NCBI GenBank assembly: GCA_963920525.1
Contig: OY986438.1
Location: 80,463,177-80,527,176, forward strand
Direction: 5' to 3'
Source of the DNA: Dichetophora obliterata
Taxonomy: Eukaryota > Arthropoda > Insecta > Diptera > Sciomyzidae
Length of the DNA stretch: 64,000 nucleotides
Part shown: positions 22,551 to 30,837 of the stretch, in pieces
How positions within the stretch are numbered: the first letter of the stretch is position 1
How the letters are laid out: each line of letters starts with the position of its first letter
Notes under the pieces: model-generated
What the model was told of the DNA's origin: nothing
The model's database searches: none
The model's input: the letters and a program-made list of their open reading frames with translations, nothing else
Position numbers and translations under genes: made by a program

Positions 22551-25500
22551 GGAAAATATTGATTCACCTTCTGAAACGAACACTTTGGTTGAAAGCAATG
22601 TAAGTACTGATCACAGCAATATTATCTGCGTATTTTGTGACCAGTAAGCATCGTCTAAAAGAAACACCATAGAGTGGTTGGCATGACCTTCGTCAGCATC
22701 ATCAAACTGCTTTTGACGGAATATCTGATCTTATTGATGAAAATGTTATTTAAAAAGGACAATGTTGTTTTTTTACCTATCTTTATAGGTATTACATGGA
22801 GTTAATAAATGAAAGCGAAGAAGAGAATTCTGAGAAATTTCAATGAAATTTCACACCAAACAATGTAGAGATAAAGATAGCAAAAGCATTTGATAGACAG
22901 ATTATAGAAAACAAAAAATTAGTATCTAAAAAAATTTAATAACTATTGATGAAAAATCGTCTGAAAATTTAAAAAATGAAGATATATCAGCTGCTTTATT
23001 GTGACGAAAATCTGTTTTGGGAAGTGAAAAAAAATTCCCACAACTTATTACCACAGAAGATTTGAAAAAAGGAGAAGTATCGTTACCACAAGATTTATTA
23101 GACTTTTACTTCACTCTGATAGCCGAGTAATTAAAAACGCAAGAATAACTCAAAATGTATTCGTCAAGTCAAATCTTATTGGGAAGATGTCGTATATGGT
23201 GTTTATAACGGAAAAGTAAAAACGTCAAAACATATCATGCTTGGAATGTCTATGAAAAGCTTAACAAGTAGCCGCAAAATTATTGATATTATTCATAGAC
23301 ACGGCCATTGCATTAGATATCCAGGTGTAGAGGAGCTAGAAACAGAAGCAACATATACTTCAGTACAGAAATCAGGTCGCTATGTAGATACGAAGAGTTG
23401 CAAGGATACATTACGTGATCAAAATGTTGATTTGCATACTCCAGATATATCAGAATTGATAAATTTACCCGCTGTTAACAGTGAGACAACCTTAAACTCA
23501 ATGAAGAGGAGACGAAGAAATTTTGAAGCTGTAACTGTGGATCTGCAAAAAGAACCAGCCGCTAAAAAAGACTGGTATGGGCTTGTCGGCTCATTAAGAT
23601 GAATATTTGCTACCTGAAAACTTACAATTGTGTAAAAAGATTGAAGTGGATGATTAGCCATGCTCGACAGTTACCAAATGTCCCAATGTGGGTTGGTTTC
23701 AATTCTTCTCTAAGCTGAGAAACAATTTGTGTCCGTACCAAACTACTCAGGCACTAAAGTCCAGAGTATCGGACTCAATTTAATTTTTGAAAGCTACGAG
23801 TAATAACGAAAAAATGCGAAGTTTATGAAAAAAAAATTAATCGCACATTGATATTAAGCCGAATGCAAACGAGCCTCAGCGAACAGGACCCGAGAAAAAA
23901 TGTATATACTGTGTCAATAAAGTAGCTGATATGTATGTGGTCTGAGTCTTAACTATAATGTACCCAAAACATACCCAACAAGTACCTTGAAAGGTACCTG
24001 AAATAGTACCGTCAGAAGTCTGTATTATGTCAATAAAATGTTCAAAAACAAGCGACTATATTCGGACACAATAAACTGACGAGTACCCGAATCGGTCTTC
24101 GTTCGTAAATTGTGCCTGCCCAAGGTGTTTCAGAAATAGCACTTCTTTCGGTGCAGAGGTCGGACATTTACCGACACGGGCACCGGACATATATCAGATA
24201 CTTTATTGACACAATATATGAAATTCTTTCTCGGGTAAGTTGTAATGACAGCCTAAAACAAATAGTTTCTTATCTTACTCCTATCAATGATTCGCCTACC
24301 AACAAATCAGTTGTTTTGGACACTATGAAACAGCCAGAAAATTTGTGAAGAAGTAAAGCAGTCCTCAATTCAAGTTACGTACGATCTTGCAATTGCGAAA
24401 GTTGCTTTACAAATTCAAGCTACCAAAAAGCCAGATTTTGATAATTTGTTTGATAATTTGTGAACTTTCCATATCATGATGGCTTATTTAAAGCAGTAGG
24501 CAAAGGTATCGTTGATTGTGGTCTAACTAATATTATGGTGCAAAGCAATTTGTTAGCTTCGAGCTCACTAAGTGGATTTCTTGAAGGCAAACACTTTAAT
24601 AGGTGTAAGAGACTCCACCCTTTGATGGGTGTAGGATTGGAAATCTTACATTTCAACACATTTTTAGAAATTAAAAATGCAATGCCTTCAGATGAAATGG
24701 CCGAAAAAATAACACGACTGAGAACTTCATCATTATCCTCTTTTAAAATAGAAAATTAAGAACTCAATAAACTAATAAATAACTATGACATTTTTAAGCA
24801 GCGAACTCTAAACGGCGAAACTTGGTAAAACACCGCTGTTTTATTTTATTTATAGAAATCTTGTTCAATATTATCTTACTTTATCAAGAAGCCTCCGCAC
24901 AGGGGATTTTGAGCTGTTTAAATTTGTGCTACCAAAAATCATCAATCTATTTTTCATATGTAATCAGCCAAATTATGCTCGCTGGACATGTAAATATTTT
25001 GATAATTTAATGTAGTTGCCAAAACTTACCCTGTGTTGTTTGAACAATTCCAAGAAGGAATGTATTCAAAGAACTAATAAACATTTTTCAAAACAACCAA
25101 TTGACTTAGTTCTTGAACAAATGTTACAAAAATTCATTGATACCTTTGATCAGTTTATCAAACCATTTGACCCTGAAGTACCTAAAGATCTGTTAATAAA
25201 TATTTCATCTGGTAAAGCAGCCTCAGAACCAGTTGAAAAATTCCTTCTCAATATTGAAGAAAATTATGAGATAAAACGTAAAACATTTATCGCAGAATGT
25301 GAGCAGTATGATAGTAAGATTGAGAGGAGTATTAAAAAAACACCGATATATAACTTTTCTGTAAATTATGCAAAAAAAAAAATGAAAAACTAAAATCGCC
25401 GGCAAAGTACAGGAGGTATGTGTTCAGAGGGATTTATTTGGACGTATACTCGGTATATCTATAGATCACAAAGTCGATATGGCCAAAATTTGTTCGTACC

Positions 25501-25628
25501 CCATAACTCCAGTTCCATTATCTATGTGCCATTTTGATGGTAGCATTTGTAAGACTCAAAAATCAACTTTAATGAAATGTTCTGAAAAACCGTCTCACAT
25601 AGATATTGTAGTAATTGATGGATTTTTT
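22550..25628 (+). pseudogene. element X gene: relic of an unnamed repeat-associated protein family
   Basis: One long gene on the plus strand, broken by stops and frameshifts and by a MITE (23889-24236). Conserved blocks in order: TLVESNVSTDHSN (22.57 kb), SLPQDLLDFYFTLIA (23.09), MSMKSLTSSRKIIDI and PGVEELETEATYTSV (23.24), ARQLPNVPMWVGFNSSLS (23.66), SYLTPINDSPTNKSVV (24.27), VTYDLAIAKVALQIQ (24.38), EGKHFNRCKRLHPLMG (24.58), LFFICNQPNYARWTCKYF (24.94), KKECIQRTNKHFSKQPIDL (25.05), RDLFGRILGISIDHKVDMA (25.43), ICSYPITPVPLSMCHFDG (25.49). I recall this order of motifs in long 'hypothetical' proteins present in many copies in cnidarian and arthropod genomes; I cannot attach a family name and this is unchecked memory. 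Lying between the inverted ends at 12232 and 44714, it is probably that element's own gene. It is cut off at about 25.63 kb by the fold-back arm. Confidence 0.6.
23889..24236. mobile_element. 348-bp MITE inside the element X gene
   Basis: The left end ACCCGAGAAAAAATGTATAT with TGTGTCAATAAAGTA mirrors the right end in inverse complement over about 50 bp with few mismatches. It separates two adjacent blocks of the gene relic. The centre contains words such as GTACCTTGAAAGGTACC. No coding capacity. Confidence 0.8.
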
Positions 25629-26019
25629 GACGTAGAATTACGTCTTACAGCGCGGTTTGTGTGGGGGTCATTTTCACGAATTTTTTCAAAGTGATATTTG
25701 ACACTTTGGGGTATACCCACAGCCTTTAATAATCATCGTACAAAAAAAAAAATGCCAAAATATCAGTTTTAGTGGGAACAAAACGAATATCTAATAAAAA
25801 AGCGAAATCTAAGAAGATGAAAAATTCATCTATTCGTATGAGAAATGCACAAGCTGCTTAGCTGTTTAGCTGCAGTAGCTGCTTATGCTGTTTTTAAGGT
25901 TGTTGTTGTTCTGTTTGCTTGTTTGTTTCGTAATCACGTCGTTCGTTGTTGTGCTGCTTTTGTTGTTGCTGTTGTTGTTTTTTATTAATATGTATGTAAA
26001 TCATACATATATAAATATA

Positions 26020-26868
26020 CAGTCATGTGAAAATAAATATGGACACTTGTATTTTTATACTTAAAACTCCAAAAATTACATACAACGTGCAACAGATAGA
26101 GCATTAATTCCCTCTGGTGGTGGTTCATCCAGATAAGGCGAGTATAAAACTTTATAGAGTTTCCTCCCACATTTACAGTGTGTTGTACAAAAGTTTCAAG
26201 ATACAGGGTGTTTTACGGTTTTGGTACTTGTTTAGTATTATTGATCTAGAATCTAAACTACTCACCATAAAACAAAAAAGAATATTTTGTATTTTAGAAA
26301 AAAATATGTGTCATGCGCTGCAGCAGAGCTCAAATTTTGAGATTATCAAATGAAATATCAACAAATTTTGTATCTTTTGGTTTAGCGGAGCTGTAATCGT
26401 CAAAATTTAAAATCTCTGTTTTTCATGTTAAAATACACCTAGTCAACAGTTTTTTCTAATTCTAACTTTAGATGACAACAGCTCCGCTAAAAGAAAAGGT
26501 ACAAAATTTGTTGATATTTCGTTGGATAATCTCAAAATTTGAACTCCGCTACAGCACATGACACGAAAGTGGTTGATACACTGATGAAAAAAATGATATT
26601 TTTCTAAAATAGAAAATATTATTTTTCATTTTATGGTGAGTAGTATATATTCTATATCAATAATACTTAACACGTACTAAAACCGTAAAACACCCTGTAC
26701 CTTGAAATTTTTACAATGTGGGAGGAAACTCCATTAAGTGTTATACTCGCCTTATCAAGAAGAATCACCAGCCGAGGGAATTAATGCTATATCTGGGGCA
26801 CCTTGTATTTAATTCATGCAGCTTCATATATAAAAATATAGGTGTCTCTATTTATTTTCACATGACTG
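26020..26868. mobile_element. palindromic TIR element inside the left arm
   Basis: Ends CAGTCATGTGAAAATAAATA are inverted and the whole 849 bp is nearly palindromic (for example GTTTCCTCCCACAT near 26158 and its complement near 26720). The terminal word resembles Tc1/mariner-group termini. The other arm holds the same element at 43157-44004, there flanked by TA on one side. Confidence 0.75.
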
Positions 26869-27142
26869 AACGTCAGTTGCTTTCATTTTTTCGTTTCCCA
26901 GACAGCCAATAGGCTCGGTTGAAAACGGTGTGCACTTTTAAAAGCACTGAAGCGGACCGTTTCGTTGTCAGCAAACTATGCATTGTGTGTTTCATATAAG
27001 CGTACCATTTATTAAGTTGTATATTAATGTTGATTTTCTATGATTTAAATATAAATTCTAATTGTTTAATAGTTTAAATCATTCTTGATTTTAAATACAA
27101 ATTCTAGTTGTTTGATAGTTTAAAATCGTTTATTGAGCTTTA

Positions 27143-27300
27143 GGTCAGGTTAGAACAATTAATTGCTCTAACGAATTTTTTTCAAAGAAACAACAGCAAC
27201 AACATTTTCAATATGAAAAGAAAAAAAAAACATCACTACTGATTAATTAGTTAGCTGATTAGCAGAACTAGTTAGAGCAATTAATTGTTCTAGCCTGACC
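27143..27300. mobile_element. 158-bp MITE in the fold-back arm
   Basis: Inverted 30-bp ends (GGTCAGGTTAGAACAATTAA). Counterpart in the right arm at 42724-42881. Confidence 0.75.
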
Positions 27301-27511
27301 GTTTTAAAAATAGCACCACAAACTCCATATGCATTTAAAATTGCCACAAAAATCTCATTCGCATTAAAAATACCACAATAAGTCCCATATGCACAAACAA
27401 TTAAAAAAATATTTAGAAATATTACAACGAAATTTTGCTTACTAAAAAGAAAAAAAAATGTAAGAAGAATATTACCAAACTCCTACGGAAGTTAAAAAAA
27501 AATGCCACTGA

Positions 27512-27789
27512 TGCCAATGAAGTATCGTAAGTATAGACGTAGAATTCCTTTTTATACTATAATAGAGAAAAATTCTTGTTATTTCATGTATATTCTTCAA
27601 AACTTTTTTAAAGTATTTCATCTTCTAATTAAAAATTATTCAAAAACAAATTTGTTGTTGTTGTCCTTGTTTAAACTTACCTGATCTAAAAAGCTCTTAA
27701 TTAAATTCATGTAAAAATTTGTTTTGTTTTATAAAATGTTTTCGTTTGATATATGGTGATGAATTTGAGGTTCTTTTTCATTTGTTTTG
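27512..27789. other. fold-back loop, unclassified
   Basis: AT-rich spacer between the arm and the truncated LINE. No gene; ORF 27502-27684 is unsupported. Confidence 0.5.
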
Positions 27790-28135
27790 TGAACAAAGAT
27801 TCTCCACCTTCAAAAGAGGTGGAGAATCTGGTAAAGTACTGTGAGGGAAGGAACATTGGAGTGATGATAGGATGTGATGCTAACGCGCACAATACTGCGT
27901 GGGGTAGCACCAACAACAACGACAGAGGAGAGCAATTGCTTGAGTTTGTGGAGAGGTACAATCTGTTGGTAGCAAATAGAGGAGCACAACCGACTTTTGT
28001 TGATGCGAGGCGAGCGGAAGTCATTGATGTAACTCTCATCTGCAGGAAGATTCTGAACAGAATAAAAAATTGGAGGGTCGTGGATAGGCTAACCATGTCG
28101 GACCACAGATCCATACAGTTTGAATTCAAGTACGG
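27790..28135 (+). pseudogene. second LOA/R1-type LINE: truncated endonuclease
   Basis: Plus-strand frame from about 27795 encodes the C-terminal half of an AP-type endonuclease: MIGCDANAHNTAWGSTNNND, EVIDVTLICRKI, MSDHRSIQFEF (catalytic Asp-His). The LINE is 5'-truncated here and continues at 38936 after the BEL/Pao insertion; the repeated TACGG (28131-28135 and 38936-38940) marks the junction. Confidence 0.85.
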
Positions 28136-28408
28136 TGTTGCGCACGAGAGGCTTCAAATAAACTCGAATCCGTTTTTGTTAGGAATAGGTTTATTCTCTG
28201 TAAATTATGTAATAATAAATTTATAAATGAATTACAATAATTAACAATAAGAAGACTTACTTAATGTTGCCTCATATCAGGCATATGCGTAACAATAATA
28301 TAAAGTTTCGGAACAAAAAATAATTTTCACAAACTGAAAATTATTTCAAATAACAAAGTTTAAATTTTAAAAATTTAATTGAAAAACAAACAAGTACTAA
28401 ACTCAACA
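28136..28408 (-). repeat. BEL/Pao 3' LTR (left in window)
   Basis: 273 bp, TG...CA ends, matches 38663-38935 with one substitution. The very AT-rich text holds no obvious TATA box that I can single out. Confidence 0.95.
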
Positions 28409-28463
28409 TTCCCACCCCCGTGAATTGACCCCGTAGTGGAGATTCACCATAACTTATAGCTGG

Positions 28464-29516
28464 CTACTGTACGTCGAGGATTGCTAGTTTGGAAATTGGT
28501 CGCTTAATCACGCCGTCATTTGTATTGACTTCCGCAGATCTTGCTATCCCATCTTTACCAAAATTCAACTTTAAAATTCGGCCACGTTTCCACTGCGATC
28601 GCGCAACACTGTCGTCACATACCAGAACTAAACATCCCACGCTGACTGGTTGTGCAGGTAAACACCACTTTGTTCTTCGGGTCAGGTCCGGGAGATATTC
28701 TTTTATCCAACGACTCCAAAATCCATTCTTCATGTTTTGCAGAATTCTCCACTGTTTGCGTAGACACAGCTGCCTCAGTTCACATTGTGCTGGCGTCTGC
28801 GTAGAGTTCATGCAACCTAATAAGAAATGATTAGGTGTGAGCGGTTCAGGTTCATCCGGCGATATAGGTAAATGAGTCAAAGGTCTAGAATTAACAATAT
28901 TTTCGGCTTCAAGTAACACACTATAAAAAGTTTCTAAGCGAGGTGCGTGTTCCTGCAGTATAACAACTGGAACCTTTTTTACGGACTGAACTAAACGTTC
29001 CCATGCTCCTCCAGCACTGGGATCCCATGGTGTATTAAATTTCCAGTTTATGCCTAAGGGTGCAAGACTTGCGGTAATCTTGTCGTGGTCTAAGAAATCC
29101 TTAACACCTTGTAGTTCTTTTCTTATTCCAATGAAGTTTCTACCATTGTCGCTTCTTATCTGTAGTGGTACTCCTCTTCTATTTATAAAATTTCGTATAC
29201 ACAGAATGCAAGCGTCGCTGGTCAGATCGGCTGCGATCTCAAGATGCACCGATCTTACGGTGAGGCAAGTAAATAGCGCTACCCAACGTTTTTCGTGGCG
29301 ACGGCGAATCATCACAGTAAAAGGACCGAAAAAGTCAACTCCGGTATATGTAAATGGCCGGACAAAAGGAGTAACTCGGTCAATAGGCAGGCACCCCATT
29401 TGCGGCTGAGTTGGTTTCGCCTTCCGAACCTTACAAAGCATACACTGACCTTCAATTCTACGTATCACACTTCGGATTCCCGGAATCCAGAAACGCTGTC
29501 GAACTTCATTTATTAC
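28464..29516 (-). pseudogene. BEL/Pao integrase, C-terminal part of Pol
   Basis: Catalytic core of integrase, which joins the cDNA to the host chromosome. Reading right to left: zinc-binding tail CMLCKVRKAKPTQPQMG, first Asp in YTGVDFFGPFTV, second Asp in QIRSDNGRNFIG, Glu in SAGGAWERLVQSV, then the BEL-type C-terminal domain (SQWKRGRILKLNFG). The frame is open from NEVRQRFWIP just beside the LINE junction to the stop at 28464. It is the continuation of the 34142-38620 frame: the last residues there and the first here join at one integrase region, so LINE B split a single Pol ORF. Intact apart from that. Confidence 0.9.
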
Positions 29517-29940
29517 AGTTGACTTCGTCTATTAGTCGGTGTCGGTTGTGTTAATTTGTTTTAATAAGTGTACTTCTTGTTTGTTAATGTTATTCCAAAA
29601 ATTATTTGTTCGTAATACATGTGAGTGTGTTTATTATAATAAACAATAATAATTATTAATGTAATATTTGCATTTGTGTTTTATTATAACATAATATAAA
29701 TAACGTAAAGTAATAGCTTGCCTTTTAGTTCTCAATTTAATGTTTTAAACATATTAACAAAGTGTTGTTGTTTTGCATGCTTGCTGTGTTTTGCTTTCCT
29801 CTTTGTGCAGTGATTTGTTTATCTTAGTCTCAGTGATTGTTGTTTTTGTTCTTTGTTTGAACTTAACTGTGCGCTCGTTGTGTTAAAATAATAGCCCTAA
29901 AAGCACATTTGGCATCTGCTTACTTTTTCAATCTTTAAGC

Positions 29941-30837
29941 ATGGAATATTTTTCTGTGGAAAATATTGTCGCTTGTTCTTTGAACGAGCTATGTAAATGT
30001 CAAAATATTCTGTACCCCATGTTTAGTTGTTCTGGTCCATGTGAGCAAATGTTTCATGCATCTTGTGCCGGTATTTCTAAATCATGTCTAGACGATTTAG
30101 TATCTGTACGATCAGGTCTTCGCTGGTACTGTGCTTCGTGCAGGGCACTTTCCCCAGATGAACTTTATTCAAAAATAAAGCTTTTCGGGGAAAGTCTTAA
30201 TACGTTAAATAACAATTTTCGAGAAATTGTCACATTTTTTAGCGAAATTAGAGCCGCACCCAGTACCAGCGTCTATGATGAAATATCTATTCCGGAAAAT
30301 GTCTTACCTTCTTTGTCACAAACTGTTTCTTCCGGGACTCAAACTATTATTTCATCAGAAAAAGACCATTCTATTTCAAAAAGAAAGAGGAAGAACAAAA
30401 ATAAGAACAAAAATAAGCGTCGCAAAGCATCTTTGAATAACAATACTCCAGTTTCTTCTTCGTCACCCACTAATATTTCTCCTTTGACTAATAGTCCAGT
30501 TTTACCTCCTATTGAATCCACAAATCATTTAAATTTAAGGGCAGTGTCAAGGAGGAAAAATTTATTTATTTCACGTCTTCAGCCTGACACAACTGTTGAA
30601 AACGTATTGACGTTTATCAAACATAACAACTTGTTGAGTCAAAACGACTTTTTTTCATGTAAAAAAATAGGGAATAAACCTTCCCACGCTTCCTTCATTC
30701 TCACAGTTCCAGCTGAAGAGTTTGCAAATGTTTTAAATTCTAATTTGTGGACCGATAATATATTCGTTTCAGAGTTTCTGCCTAAGAATAAGTCTAGAAG
30801 GACGACTCAACCTGTTCGTCAAACTCAAAAAAACTGA
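29941..30837 (+). CDS. LINE B ORF1 protein (PHD-like finger, RNA-binding)
   Basis: 298 residues from ATG 29941. N-terminal PHD-type finger (Cys/His set over residues 12-60, including CSGPCEQMFHASCAGISKSC and RWYCASC). A low-complexity Ser/Thr region and a strongly basic Lys/Arg tract (KRKRKNKNKNKNKRRK, about residues 141-157) follow, then an RRM-like domain from RRKNLFISRLQPDTT (about 198-285). ORF1 proteins of such LINEs coat the RNA in ribonucleoprotein particles; the PHD finger may bind chromatin, which is inference. The stop TGA at 30835-30837 directly follows the heptamer A AAA AAC, and the ORF2 frame overlaps from 30798. No frameshift or stop: a young copy. Confidence 0.85.
   Translation: MEYFSVENIVACSLNELCKCQNILYPMFSCSGPCEQMFHASCAGISKSCLDDLVSVRSGLRWYCASCRALSPDELYSKIKLFGESLNTLNNNFREIVTFFSEIRAAPSTSVYDEISIPENVLPSLSQTVSSGTQTIISSEKDHSISKRKRKNKNKNKNKRRKASLNNNTPVSSSSPTNISPLTNSPVLPPIESTNHLNLRAVSRRKNLFISRLQPDTTVENVLTFIKHNNLLSQNDFFSCKKIGNKPSHASFILTVPAEEFANVLNSNLWTDNIFVSEFLPKNKSRRTTQPVRQTQKN

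Larger units (their letters stand above)
25629..27511 (+). repeat. left arm of giant fold-back (1.9 kb inverted repeat)
   Basis: Reverse complement of 42513-44451 along its whole length (outer end GACGTAGAATTACGTCTTAC; inner end at CCTACGGAAGTTAAAAA). Similarity may extend ~11 bp further out. The arm contains three layers: an outer segment with a (GTT) repeat (25886-25980), a palindromic TIR element (26020-26868), and an inner segment with a 158-bp MITE (27143-27300). No gene; ORFs 26117-26353 and 26718-26912 are translated repeat. Confidence 0.9.

Noticed and set aside
24112..24348. Independent ORF in element X
   Set aside because: Its first half is MITE sequence (23889-24236) fused by chance to the gene relic.
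30227..30436. Small overlapping ORFs inside LINE B ORF1 and opposite ORF2
   Set aside because: Shadows of the real frames; no independent motif.
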